Assembly (NCBI GenBank): GCA_004794655.1
Contig: SMMW01000171.1
Location: 56,001-120,000 of the forward strand
Origin: Marisa cornuarietis
Lineage: Eukaryota > Mollusca > Gastropoda > Architaenioglossa > Ampullariidae
Reading direction: 5' to 3'
DNA: 64,000 bases
Shown here: positions 28,977 through 40,913 of the stretch, piece after piece
How positions within the stretch are numbered: position 1 is the first letter of the stretch
How the letters are laid out: each line of letters begins with the position of its first letter
The notes under the pieces: generated by a model
What the model was told of the DNA's origin: nothing
Databases searched by the model: none
What the model saw: the letters and a program-made list of their open reading frames with translations, nothing else
Translations under genes and position numbers: made by a program

Positions 28977-31800
28977 AGTTAGTCTGGATTGGTGGGACCT
29001 ATTTGATTTGAAGAAAAACAGAGTTTTACTAGACTGGCCATCTTAAAGTCTCCTGGTACCTGTACCTTCACTTCTCTGTTTCTCTTGCCACCTTATTTGA
29101 TTGCTGGCTTTATGGATATTCTTCTCTTTACTGGTAAAATAGAAATATAAACAGGTAAAGTATACAAACTGGATAGCACGTCCCCTTGAAAAACAATAAA
29201 AACTAAAGCAAAAATAATTAATGAGTGCTAACCTAGCTTAACCATAAAGTAAATTTAAAATATCTTCGAAATAAATCAAATCATAGTAAATATGGGGTTT
29301 CGTCACTCACCCATAACGAGAACTATAAACAAACATAAGTAAGGGTAACAATAAATAAAGTCAAGATCTAAACCGTTCCAAAATAAACTATACACAAACT
29401 GTCAAGATGGTGGCCAAGCATACAAATGCCAGTTTTATCAAAACAAAATGACATTAAAAGGAAAAACTATAACAAACTGGAATTCATAGTTAACAGTATA
29501 AGCAAATATATAACCTTAAACTAAAAAAATAGAGGATTAAGGCAACACAAGGGATCTCTCAACCAGTCCAGTACACCATCACTGAGGACTTTGTAGGTCC
29601 CCTGGATACCAAGAGCAAGAGACTGCCACAGGAAAAGAAGGCACCTGCAACAGTAAACACTAGGCCGAGCCAGCAACCACCAGATTATTTGATATGCAAG
29701 TTACACCAATCTTAAGCTACCTTCACCTAGCTTTTTACAGTACTTCTCAATTAAATAAACACTGAAGAAATGACTGAAGTACTATGCAGGATGAGGCACA
29801 TCAATCGTAATGAGTTATGTAGGCTTCTGTTTTATGACATTTTCATAACATCCGCTTTTTTCATGGGATCCTTCTTCAATAGCTGTTTTAAAGAACAATT
29901 AATCAATTTTTTTCTAACCGAGCAGCCACATAACGTCCATATATTTCATTTCATTCGGATGTGCATTTTGATGCACAATCTTTCGTCTTTCACCATTTTC
30001 TTTGACAGAGTGAGCCATGTCATTAAGTATTGCACTTTAAACTGTCCCTTCTCGTTTTCTTTTTCACTCGTTTACAGCAAAATTAGGTGGTGATGACAGT
30101 CCTGATGAACACTGGCCCTCATCCAAAACACATGTATTACAGCCATTAGGGTACAAAGCATGCCTACGAGGGGTGTTTAGCAAATCCATTTCTGGTGCTG
30201 GTTTACTGGATACTGGAAATGTGTCTGGAGTATTCTTGTCCAGTAGGGGCTAAATATTATTCTCACATCATCACCACGCACATGACTCCAGACTGCGAGG
30301 TGCCTGCTGGGTCGATTTGCTTGCTGAAACATTTGCCACAATATGGCATCAGGGGTCAGCAAGAAACATATGATGCATCCGCCCTTTAAATCAATAAACA
30401 ATGATAACACAAGTACTTTATAGTTAGCTTCACATTCAACAGTAACTGCAGTAACTAGTGGCCACCTTTTCCTTCATTCACTCCCCAGTTTCTTTCTGTA
30501 ATTTTTTAATGTGCTTTTGAATGTGTTGTCTTGCTCTTTTGTTCACTGAGCTCACTGACAAGCAGGAAACTGTAATATTAAGAGTATCATTGTTATTATA
30601 AAATATGTAAATGCACACACTTAATTCCCACCCAACCACAGGAGCAAATGACCTGTGGCATGGAATTGCAATGAAGACCTTGCCAGCAGGAAAATCTACC
30701 AATGACTTATGTTCTGAAATATGTGCATTATTTTGTGATTGCAGTGGTATGTGTTCTACTGCAGAATTTTGTTTACTGGCCTATACAAGTAAACATGCCT
30801 TGTCTTTGATCTGTAACATACTTGTTATTTTAGCTGTAAACTTGATGATGCTTTCTAGAAATTACTTTTCCTTTCTGTAATAAAAGTGTTACAATGGTTT
30901 ACAAGAAATAAAAGGACTGGTGGGGATATCTTTTGGTTTTTATGGGTTTTTTTGTCTAATTAAATAAAAATGCCTAAAATTTATCATGAAAGTGTAGTTG
31001 TACATAATCTATTTCAACCAAGAATGAAAATAGCAATTTTTGTACGCTACATTTTACCAATAAAATGCTGAGAATGTTTATGACATTTGATTTAATTAAT
31101 TGGTTCTCGTGCATGACACTGCTATCAGTTATTGGTGAAATTGCTTGAATAAAATTAAAGCACACAATTCTTCAACTATAAAAGGTTTGCAAGACCTACT
31201 CAGTGTAGTTTGTTTACACTATGTCTTATTGTTTAACATTATTTTATATTGTCATGATCTAATACAAGCTAACGGTCTTGTCTTATCTCTCAATTTACAT
31301 GCATGTCTTTATTTTGGTTTGCATGCCACAGGACGTACATTATAATGTTCTCACAAATATTCCATCTGGAGTGCCAGTGGCAGCAGCCTAGCAGGTCTCG
31401 CCGACTTTTAGCGGAATAGCAGCTGCTAGTTAAAGATTATGGGATAATGTCATAATCCACAGTACTCGCCGAGCCGAGCCGAATCCAGTGATATATTATT
31501 TTAGTACCAATGTCGGTTGTTTGGACAGTTATTGTGTAAAACGATATGCAGGGAAACCGTTGACTGAGGCCGACAACTGAGCTTCACAGGCGCTCAGCTC
31601 AGCTCACCACAAAGCCGGGCAGTCGGCCCACAGCAGAAACACGTCAGGCGCACCATACATCGTCCTCTGCACACGAAGACAGCCTGACTGAACCTTCAAA
31701 ATAAAAAGGTCTGGAAAAGAAAAAAGCGAGAAAAAATAAAAATAGAGTCCGAACATACTACGTCCTCGACGCTTATGAATCACTTTTCCTCTGTCGCCGA
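28977..31800. other. Unassigned intergenic sequence
   Basis: About 2.8 kb of AT-rich, mostly unique sequence. Short frames (for example 29770-30093 and 30611-30880) show no recognisable family and no splice-site pattern. The part after about 31370 is GC-richer and may be the 5' region of the LINE that follows, which I cannot prove. Confidence 0.4.
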
Positions 31801-31802
31801 CA

Positions 31803-32350
31803 AATGACAACTAACCACTGTCAGCGCCGGTTTAGACATGACAACCACTGTCAGCGCCGGTTTAGACATGACAACCACTGTCAGCGCCGGTTTAGACATG
31901 ACAACCACTGTCAGCGCCGGTTTAGACATGACAACCACTGTCAGCGCCGGTTTAGACATGACAACCACTGTCAGCGCCGGTTTACACATGACAACCACTG
32001 TCAGCGCCGGTTTAGACATGACAACCACTGTCAGCGCCGGTTTAGACATGACAACCACTGTCAGCGCCGGTTTAGACATGACAACCACTGTCAGCGCCGG
32101 CTTAGACATGACAACTACTGTCAGCGCCGGTTTAGACATCACAACCACTGTCAGCACCGGTTTACACATGACAACTACTGTCAGCGCCGGTTTAGACATG
32201 ACAACTACTGTCAGCGCCGGTTTACACATGACAACCACTGTCAGCGCCGGTTTACACATGACAACCACTGTCAGCGCCGGTTTAGACATGACAACCACTG
32301 TCAGCGCCGGTTCTGACATGACAACCACTGTCAGCGCCGGTTGCGACATG
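31803..32350 (+). repeat. 30-bp array within LINE ORF1 N-terminus
   Basis: About 18 units of ATGACAACCACTGTCAGCGC plus CGGTTTAGAC. In frame this reads M-T-T-T-V-S-A-G-L-D repeatedly and continues without a break into MTTDDAPSQTSQTNQPLLQV of ORF1. The minus strand is also open (217 codons), an artefact of the unit. Confidence 0.92.
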
Positions 32351-32792
32351 ACAACGGATGACGCGCCGTCACAGACATCACAGACCAACCAGCCACTGCT
32401 CCAAGTCACCCAATCCCCAAGACATCTTGACACCTGCTGAAAAACTGATATTAGCAGTTAGACAGCAATGGAGCAACAACTGACAAAGTTACTGCAACCA
32501 TTGAAAGAATGGAATCTGCAATGCTCGTGTTGCAACAAGAAGTTGACAGATTGAAAAGGCAGGTGACAGAATTGAGAAAGGAGCAGGAGGCTGCACAAGC
32601 GGACATTGAAGTTGCTGATATGAAAGTTCTGAAGGCTCAAAACAAAAGCAAAGCTAATGAACAACACTCCACAAACTACAACAGTACAATCTATTTCTTC
32701 AGGGAACTAGAAGGGGAGACGACCAGACAGCAAACTGTTCTAAAACTTTCCGTCAAAAATTGGGAGTAAAACAAATGACAGAAAGAGACTTG
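32351..32792 (+). pseudogene. LINE ORF1 fragment with coiled coil
   Basis: Readable in shifting frames: PSQTSQTNQPLLQVTQSP, LTPAEKLILAVRQQW, ERMESAMLVLQQEVDRLKRQ, VTELRKEQEAAQADIE, EQHS, EGETTRQ, MTERDLYAG. A leucine-heptad coiled coil precedes the RNA-binding part, as in ORF1 of L2/CR1-type elements. At least two frameshifts break it. Confidence 0.7.
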
Positions 32793-33668
32793 TATGCCGG
32801 TTGGTTAGGAAACTCTTTGTATGCCGGTTGGTTAGGAAACTCTTTGTATGCCGGTTAGGAAACTCTTTGTTTGCCGGTTGGTTAGGAAACTCTTTGTATG
32901 CCGGTTGGTTAGGAAACTCTTTGTATGCCGGTTGGTTAGGAAACTCTTTGTATGCCGGTTAGGAAACTCTTTGTTTGCCGGTTGGTTAGGAAACTCTTTG
33001 TATGCCGGTTGGTTAGGAAACTCTTTGTATGCCGGTTAGGAAACTCTTTGTTTGCCGGTTGGTTAGGAAACTCTTTGTATGCCGGTTGGTTAGGAAACTC
33101 TTTGTATGCCGGTTAGGAAACTCTTTGTTTGCCGGTTGGTTAGGAAACTCTTTGTATGCCGGTTGGTTAGGAAACTCTTTGTATGCCGGTTGGTTAGGAA
33201 ACTCTTTGTATGCCGGTTGGTTAGGAAACTCTTTGTATGCCGGTTGGTTAGGAAACTCTTTGTATGCCGGTTAGGAAACTCTTTGTTTGCCGGTTGGTTA
33301 GGAAACTCTTTGTATGCCGGTTGGTTAGGAAACTCTTTGTATGCCGGTTAGGAAACTCTTTGTTTGCCGGTTGGTTAGGAAACTCTTTGTATGCCGGTTG
33401 GTTAGGAAACTCTTTGTATGCCGGTTGGTTAGGAAACTCTTTGTATGCCGGTTGGTTAGGAAACTCTTTGTATGCCGGTTGGTTAGGAAACTCTTTGTAT
33501 GCCGGTTAGGAAACTCTTTGTTTGCCGGTTGGTTAGGAAACTCTTTGTATGCCGGTTGGTTAGGAAACTCTTTGTATGCCGGTTGGTTAGGAAACTCTTT
33601 GTATGCCGGTTAGGAAACTCTTTGTTTGCCGGTTGGTTAGGAAACTCTTTGTATGCCGGTTGGTTAGG
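32793..33668. repeat. 27/23-bp minisatellite with higher-order structure
   Basis: Unit types: A, GTATGCCGGTTGGTTAGGAA plus ACTCTTT (27 bp); B, the same lacking GGTT (23 bp); C, as A but starting GTTTGCC (27 bp). The order B-C-A(n) recurs, giving spacings of 77, 104, 158 and 181 bp between B units. It grew from ORF1 codons around DLYAG. Confidence 0.92.
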
Positions 33669-34222
33669 AATCGAAATGTTGATCGACTGGCACTCAAAGC
33701 ACAGCTGCAGATGGCGCTTCTCCAACCACCCTCTGCCGAGCAACTTGACTGTGTTTTACGTCGAGTAGTTGATGACCACGTGACCCAGTGTCTCGACGTC
33801 TGATGCGCCAGTCTAAATGTGCGCCTTGGTATTCACAGATCCGCGTCGAACTCCGTGACCTGAAGCGCATGCGCCGGCGAGCTGAACGTGTTTGGCGGAA
33901 GACTGGACTCGCCATCCACAAAGAAATTTATAATGCCGCAAAGCGAAGCGTTGCAAAATGCATTTGTGCGGCTAAAGCATCATATCTTCAGGGCCAAATA
34001 ATTAACTGCACCTCCTCCAAAAAGCTCTTTGCCATTTGCAATCAAATGACTGGATCTCGTACAGCAACACCACTGCCTACTGCCTATCCTGTTGCTCGGC
34101 TGCCGCAAGTTTTTAGTGATTATTTCACCAGCAAGATATCGGACATTCGATCATCTTTAGACTCGGTGTCGGCGCTTGACAGCATCTCCTGTGATGTCCT
34201 CCCAGGATGCTCCATGTCCAAG
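33669..34222 (+). pseudogene. LINE ORF2 fragment between endonuclease and RT
   Basis: It reads LLQPPSAEQLDCVLRRVVDD, then (after a frameshift) RRLMRQSKCAPWYSQIRVEL, KRMRRRAERVWRKTGLAIHK and SKKLFAICNQMTG. This is the linker before the RT in L2/CR1 ORF2 proteins. It ends where a SINE is inserted. Confidence 0.75.
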
Positions 34223-34516
34223 TTCCTACCAGTAAGGTAAAGGTAAAGGTCATCCCATAACCTGTTCAGGTCGTGGGGGAGTGAGGTGTTAGAGACCTCA
34301 CTTTTCTCGGGGCCAGCTTTTACATGAGGGTGGTGCCAATCTTCTCTCCCTCGCTGCCTTACCTTCTCCAACCCTCTAAGGAGTCAGGTACCCATTCCCG
34401 TCAGCTGGGTCGACTGGGGGAAGTTTGCTGCGCTTATCGGGAATTGAACCAGCGCGTTCTCGGTTCGGACGCCAGCGCTCTAACCACTCGGCCACCCGCT
34501 TCCCCTTCCTACCAGT
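34223..34516 (-). mobile_element. tRNA-derived SINE with 11-bp target duplication
   Basis: The SINE is 34234-34505 on the minus strand. TTCCTACCAGT flanks it at 34223-34233 and 34506-34516. The head has a pol III A box (TGGCCGAGTGG, 34484-34494) and B box (GGTTCAATTCC, 34440-34450), with a Ser/Leu-tRNA-like start. The 3' end is ACCTTTACCTTTACCTT. A second copy lies at 28705-28976. Confidence 0.92.
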
Positions 34517-35541
34517 CTCTGAGACCGATGTGAAAGCGGTTATCCTAAAAGCTAAACCAACAACTTGCGAGTGAGATCCACTGCCCACAAGCCTTCTTCT
34601 CGAGTGCCTCGATACTCTACTTCCTGCCATCACACATATTGTAAATGTCAGCCTGTAGTCAGGTGTTTTCCCATCTTTGTTCAAAAATGCGGTGGTGAGG
34701 CCACTCCTTAAGAAATCCACGCTTGACGTCAATGTCCTGAACAACTACCGCCCAGTCTCCAACTTGTCTTTTCTCTCTAAGATCACAGAGAAAATAGCTT
34801 TGACACAGCTCTGGGCATACTTACAAGACCACCAGCTTATCCCACAAGCTCAGTCGGCATATAGACCTTTCCACAGCACTGAGACCACTCTTATTAAAGT
34901 AACAACCGACATATTATCTGCTCTTGACAGTGGTGATGTCTCTCCATTAACCCTACTGGACCTGTCTGCTGCATTTGACACTATAGACCACTCTCTGCTT
35001 CTTCACAGACTCCACAACCTCTACGGGATTTCTGGACCTGCGCTCTCATGGTTCAACTCCTATCTCACTGATAGGACCCAGACTTTGGTACTTGACGGTT
35101 AAGCATCTCACCCTGCTCCACTTCTCTGTGGTGTTTCTCAAGGCTCAGTACTTGGCCCAGTTCTGTTCATCCTGTATACTAAGCCCCTTTCATCATGCAT
35201 CTGGTCTCACCAGGTTTCTCATCAATCCTATGCTGACGACACGCAGCTTTACTGTTCCACTCCGCCGGCTGAGTCTCACTCTGCTATTAGCTCTCTAGAA
35301 GCTTGTATTAGTGATGTCAAGGGCTGGATGGTAAAAAACAAGCTTAAACTAAATGATGATAAAACGGAGGCCCTCTTGTGCCAAGAGGAAGACATCAACC
35401 TTCACTCGTCAGTCTGCCCAATCACATCAAGGTGGGCGACAGCAACATCACCTTCACGTCATCTGTTAGGAATCTGGGATTTATTGTCACTGATGACATG
35501 ACCCTTGATAAACATGTTACAGCTGCCTGTCAGTCTGCCTA
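34517..35541 (+). pseudogene. L2/CR1-like reverse transcriptase core
   Basis: Motifs: [34 protein letters not shown], motif [17 protein letters not shown], motif B GVSQGSVLGPVLF, motif C YADDTQLY (YADD at 35229-35240), KNKLKLNDDKTEALL. Broken by a TGA at about 34573, a TAG near 34655 and a TAA at about 35100. The catalytic residues themselves survive. It stops at the insertion point of a TIR element. Confidence 0.88.
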
Positions 35542-36159
35542 CCCAGATAGCAATGAAACGTTTTATAAACGTTTTAAAAACGCTAACATGGTTGTAATAA
35601 TGTAAAAGTTTGATATGAAACATTTTAGAAACATTTTAGAAACATTTACCGAATAAACATTTACAACCGAAACATTTTTGCAAACATTTTAAAATGGTAG
35701 GAACATAACATTTAGTCAAAAATATTAAATAAATGTTATGTAAACATTTGCGGGGAAAACTTCTTAAGATGTATGACGTAGGAATATGATGTAGTGAGTA
35801 TGACGTAGAATGCATGACGTACAATGTATGACGTAGTAAGGGATGGTTGAATGAGACAAACCACAGAGGATGGAAGCTATAGAACAGAATAAAGATGCTT
35901 ACTATTAAGTAATATTCAAACTCTAATGTGTATTCTAATAAAATATATATTTGTTTGGTACTATAGATTTGTAGATTTGAAAACTGTTGTAAAATCAGTC
36001 ATCTCAAAACACTGTTACACACCATGCACTTCGTACCGACGCAACTTTGGATTGTTTCCCTTGCTAACGCTCGGAGAAGATAATTTTCGTTTCAAAAACA
36101 AGATTTTTATCACCGTTATCTTAGTGATCCTTCGTAGAAATACGGTAAAACGTTGAAGA

Positions 36160-37588
36160 TAACAACTCAGTGGCATGCGGTGAGATTTCCCACAGGGGAC
36201 CAGCTATAGGGGAGTGGGGGTAGGGGGTGGGGGCAGTAAGCTTTGCGTTTTCCTGTATTTCTCTTGCCCCCTCAATATGTATCTCATACTACGTAAATAG
36301 TAATACAAGTAATCGACAAACAAATCAGGTTTTATAATAATGTTGATCATGATTTATGTGAAAATACCAGATAATTGTGTAGATACCATATATAAAAATC
36401 TTCACTATTATTATTATTTATTATTTATATAAGCGGTAAATGACGTTAGAAAGTGGAAACGGTCGAAAACAAGCGAGACGATGTAACCTGTTAAGTATTT
36501 TAGATTACACGCTATGTAAAAAATAAAAATATCCTCTTTCAAACGCATTAACTGTTATTACTAAGCTAAAGCAATTTCTATCACCTGTGAGTCTAAAATA
36601 TCTATATTTCGATATCAATGTATGATAGTAGATATTAGGTGTCTATCCATATGACTATACACAGAGAGATTATATGGTTTCGCTTAGCAATCAGTGGGTC
36701 TTCATGAAAGGCTTGACAGAGAATTCATGATATTTGAGAACAAAAAAAATCCCAAAACAAAGAACACTCGAAATTTGAACGCGATACCTTTCAGAAGAAA
36801 GGCGCCGCATATAACCACTACATCACAAAAACATTGTTATCGTTGTGTGTAAACTAACCTATTTAACAGGCTACATCGTCTCTGTTGTTTTAAACCATCA
36901 TTTATTTCACCTTTACCTGTCATTAGTTTTAGGTATTGAGTTATTTTGCCTGTCACCATTAACTGTATGCAGCTCTTCATAATGTTTAACAGCTTAGCGC
37001 CATAGCAAGTTTCATAGCTGGCAACGACTGATTGAAAGCAAGGTTGCACTGAGCCATCGCGGGCTCCTGATGATGTATTGAAGGAACAGGTTTTGTCAAT
37101 AGGAGTCCTTTCCATTTACAGAAAGATTTTTGTTTTCAGTCAGTCCTGAGTGAAGTACGCTCACTGGACACCAACATGCACTAACAAACTGAGGTTGGAG
37201 ATTGTGACTGTGCAACCAGGGATTCCTGTCGATCTTTACTAGAAACTTCGCACGTGACTTGACACACGGCACAAGCTGGCGCTAACACAGGCGCTGAAGG
37301 CGTGAGAGGACTAGTAGTGAGCGGGCTGGTCCTCAGACCACGTGATCTACTCTATTCAACAGCAGACGAAACGCGGTAGCGACTGCGAGGGTTAGTTCCC
37401 TGAGTGCAGCAGGCACTTGGTGGCACTACGGTTAGAAGAGGGGCAAGATGCATTTTTAACCGGCGCTTTTCAATAATTCTAAAACACTTTATGTGAAAAT
37501 ATCGTCAAATAAGAAAATGATTACTTGTGACTCTTAGGGGACTAGCATAGTCCCCCGTGTCCACGGACAGCACGCCACTGTTACAACT
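36160..37588. mobile_element. hAT-like non-autonomous element nested in the TIR element
   Basis: Ends CAGTGGCATGCGGT (36168) and, inverted, CAGTGGCGTGCTGT (ending 37580). Flanking 8-base words TAACAACT (36160-36167) and TTACAACT (37581-37588) differ at one base, fitting a hAT 8-bp duplication. The 1.4-kb interior has no transposase frame. An LINE-tail-like AAAAATCTTCAC(TATTAT)n lies near 36390-36430. Confidence 0.72.
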
Positions 37589-37601
37589 ACAGTCAGAATA
37601 T

Positions 37602-37826
37602 CAAGATATTGGTATCAGACAGAGGGATCTAGCTTCTTTTTGTGACCAGCAAATAGTAGGGAAAGCTTCATGCATTTTATCATTACCTGAACATGTATTA
37701 ACAAAAGAATTTGTATTATTAAGCTCAGGTAAACGCTATGTCATGCCTATATGTAAGAGTAACAGACACCTGACATCATTTGTGCCATCTGCAGTCCAGC
37801 TGCTTAATCTTACATGAGCTGTCAGT

Positions 37827-37875
<49 letters not shown>

Positions 37876-37880
37876 GTGTG
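37602..37880 (+). pseudogene. Rex1-like LINE C-terminal fragment
   Basis: It reads GIRQRDLASFCDQQIVGKAS, LPEHVLTKEF, SSGKRYVMPICKSNRHLTSF, VPSAVQLLNLT, then TGA and a (TG)n tract at 37829-37879. It matches the C-terminus of the element at 61-62.5 kb, including the (TG)n in the 3' UTR. Confidence 0.82.
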
Positions 37881-37984
37881 ATGTTGTATGTGTATACTTG
37901 ATTTCCTTGTTAAGTTTTTTTATCTCTCTCTCTTTATATATATATATATGATACATGTTACTTGCCCAATTTTGTTTCATTCAT

Positions 37985-39065
37985 TGTTGAACTATCACCC
38001 TATCACCCGTGCTGTTCAATATATTCTTGCAGAACATCATGCTCGAAGCTCTTCATGACCATCATACTTCCATTTCAATCCGTGGAAGACCAATCTGCAA
38101 CCTACACTTTGCAAATGACAGATCTGTTAGCAGGTACTAACAAGGAACTGCAAGACCTCACCAACAGACTGACAGACAGCTCAAACGCATATGGAATGGA
38201 GACCAGCACTGAAAAGAGCAAAGTTATGATCAATGGCAATGACAAGGCAGAGATCTTTATGAACGGGGTACAGCTCCAAGAGGTAAGTAGCTTCAAGTAC
38301 TTGGGAGCCACCCTCTCCAAGGACGGCAGCTCCACGCCAGATATCCGCATCAGGATCGCAACAGCAGCAATGGCTAGGTTAGATGGGATCTGACATAGCC
38401 ACAAGATAAGGTTCACTACCAAGTATAGGCTGTACAAATCCCTGGTAGTGCCGATCCTGCTCTACGGATGTGACACGTGGACTCTGCTCGCCGACACGGA
38501 AAGGAGAATCCAGGCATTCGAGAACAAGTGTCTGAGGAGGCTGCTCCGGATCTCATACAAAGAAGACAAAACCAACGACTTTGTAAGAAACAAGATGGCC
38601 ACACTGGTAGGACACCAGGAACCTCTACTATCAACAGTCAAGCGATGTAAGCTGGTCTTCTTTGGTCACGTGACCTGGCACGACACCTTGTGGAAGACTG
38701 TCCTTCAAGTCTTTGGTCACGTGACCCGGCACGACACCTTGTGGAAGACTGTCCTTCAAGTCTTTGGTCATGTGACCCGGCACGACACCTTGTGGAAGAC
38801 TATCCTTCAAGTCTTTGGTCACGTGACCCGGCACGACACCTTGTCGAAGACTGTCCTTCAAGGCACCTTGGAGGGTGGCCGACACCGCGGTGGTCAGAGG
38901 AAGAACTGACACGAACATCAAAGACTGGACTGGTCGTCCTGTACAGGACCTGCTGACTATTGCCCAAAATAGACAAGAGTGGCGGCCCCTGTCAGCTGCA
39001 GCGTCTATCCATGTGCCCCTCCCAACGCCAGGTGCCAGGCAAGGGACTGACTGACTGACTGACTG
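37985..39065 (+). mobile_element. RTE-type LINE, truncated copy on + strand
   Basis: It begins in LSPVLFNIFLQNIMLEA and runs to the family 3' end with GACTGACTGACTG. The RT motif C reads FAND instead of FADD, a two-base loss follows it, and a TGA sits after MARLDGI. Its C-terminal region contains an in-frame 51-bp tandem amplification. It is most similar to the copy at 1975-4311. Confidence 0.88.
38660..38862 (+). repeat. 51-bp in-frame tandem amplification inside RTE ORF
   Basis: Four copies of a 51-bp unit coding [17 protein letters not shown]. The copy at 2.2 kb has a single occurrence, so the expansion is specific to this copy. Confidence 0.92.
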
Positions 39066-39913
39066 TTGAACTACAGCACATTCCCATATTCAAATTGCCC
39101 ACTGGAACAAATAAAGTTGGTCATTGTCATTGTCAAAGTCAGTCCTTAAGCAGATGGCGCTATTCTAAATTAAAAGTCACTTTATGTTGCCGCACCCGAA
39201 TGCTAGATGCTACTATAGTGTAGTAGTTATAAACCGCGCTTGTTCCCCCTTAGCGAGCACGTGAGTTCAAATCTTATCTCGGAAATTCTCTCTGTGGTTG
39301 GCTCAGAGGAACTTGTCATAGATTTAGGAGAGGTTAAAGAAGCGTGAATGACGTCAATTTGTGTGGATGATGTCAAAAGATGTGTGACGTGAGAGAAAGA
39401 CGTCTGAGTGCGTATGGATGATGTTTGACGTGAGAGAGTTAGAGAGAGTGAAAAATCGTTTGGAGGAAAAAGGACTGAGAAAAGAAGAAGTGTCAATCGT
39501 AGAGAGAACCGTAGATTTCCAATTTCGGATCGTTAAGGAATTCTTTTTTTAATCTTATTTTGTGTCCTCTTAGTTTTTAGTAAAAGTAGGGAGATCAGCA
39601 CAGGTAAGTCGTTTTATTTTTTTGTGCGAAAAACCACATATTTGTCTGGCCCGTGCATGTCATTGGAAGAGAGAGTGACAGTCACGCTTCCCGAGATTGT
39701 GACACATCTATTAAAAGTTTTACAGGTAAATGTTTATAAAACATTTTAAAAAGGTAGAAAATAAGTTTAAAAATAGTTTGAATATAAACATTACTAAAAC
39801 ATTTTTTAGATGGGGCAAGAAAAACATTTCCATAAACATTTTCTGCAAACATTATTCAAACATTTCGTGAGAACATTTATAAAACATTTATAAAATGTTC
39901 AATGTTATCTGGG
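39066..39913. other. Right interior of the TIR element, unassigned
   Basis: It contains AATAAAGTTGGTCATTGTCA (a possible retroelement tail), a stretch rich in GTGTGACGTGAGAGA words at 39360-39440, and subterminal AAACATTT repeats from about 39720. Confidence 0.5.
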
Positions 39914-39915
39914 TA

Positions 39916-40642
39916 TTATGATAATTATGTTACAGCTGTCTGTCAGTCTGCCTATTATGATAAAGCTGTCTGTCAGTCTGCCTATTATGATAAACATGTT
40001 ACAGCTGTCTGTCAGTCTGCCTATTATGATAAACATGTTACAGCTGTCTGTCAGTCTGCCTATTATGATAAACATGTTACACCTGTCTGTCAGTCTGTCT
40101 ATTATGAGCTCCGCAAGATCAGTGCCATCCGTCATTTTCTCTCTACACGTGCTACCAACACTCTTGTCTGTGCGTTTGTTCTTTCTCGACTTGACTACTG
40201 CAACTCCTTGCTGGCAGGCTGCCCCTCATCCCTCATTCAGAGACTCCAGAGAGTACAGAACTCCGCTGCACGTCTGGTGCTTAGAGCAAGGAAACGGGAC
40301 CATGTCACTCCTCTCCTTCGTTTTCTACACTGGCTACCCATCTGTTCTCGCATTCAGTACAAACTGTCTGTGCTGTGTTTTAATTTCTTTGCTGGCTCCT
40401 GTCCTGACTATTTCTCTGAACTTCTCATCCCTTACTCTCCGGCCAGACAACTCCGCTCTTCGTCTGATGACCGTATCCTAACTGTTCCTGTCACCAGAAC
40501 AACAACATATGGTCACAGGATTTTTGGTTACTGTGCAGCAAAACAATGGAACTCTCTTCCTTTCCATATCCGCCACCTTCCTACAACTGAATCCTTCAAA
40601 TCTGCACTGAAAACTCACCTCTTCCTTGAGTATTACTCCTAA
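39916..40642 (+). pseudogene. L2/CR1-like ORF2 C-terminus with 39-bp amplification
   Basis: After the TIR element the LINE resumes. At 39918-40110 a 39-bp unit (Y-D-K-H-V-T-A-V-C-Q-S-A-Y) is present about five times, once shortened. It continues YELRKISAIRHFLSTRATNT, LDYCNSLLAGCPSSLIQRLQ, VQNSAARLVLRARKRDHVTP, LHWLPICSRIQYK and AAKQWNSLPFHIRHLPT to TAA at 40640-40642. This is the conserved C-terminal domain of L2/CR1 polymerases. Confidence 0.9.
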
Positions 40643-40913
40643 CACAGTCCACACAACGCTCGTCCTTCTTACCCCCCCCCTCCTTCTGCTCTTGCTACTT
40701 GTCTCCCCATCTTTCTCTGCAGAATCACTATATTCTCTGTTCCTGTTACTTGGTGCCTTTTTGTGTTTTCTATCTTTGTTTTCTGTTTGTCATCAGTATT
40801 GTTGTTTATTCTTACGTCCCTCGTGTTCTATCCATGTAGTCCATGTCTCTTCCTTGTTTTAAGCGCTAAGAGCATGCTCTCTATCAGTGTGAATATGCGC
40901 TATAAAAATCTTC

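Larger units (their letters stand above)
35540..39915. mobile_element. 4.4-kb TIR element inserted in the LINE, TA target duplication
   Basis: It starts CCCAGATAGCAATGAAACGT (35542) and ends with the inverted, diverged counterpart ACATTGAACATTTTATAAA reading inward from 39913 after CCCAGATA. TA flanks both ends (35540-35541, 39914-39915), and removing the insert restores the LINE reading. Subterminal AAACATTT repeats occur on both sides. No transposase frame was found; superfamily not assigned. It carries several nested insertions. Confidence 0.82.

Noticed and set aside
29770..30880. Frames of 60-107 codons in the unassigned intergenic region
   Set aside because: No domain, composition or splice support; expected by chance in AT-rich DNA.
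34450..34484. tRNA gene suggested by A and B boxes at 34440-34494
   Set aside because: It is the head of a SINE with a body, a 3' tail and a target-site duplication, not a free tRNA gene.
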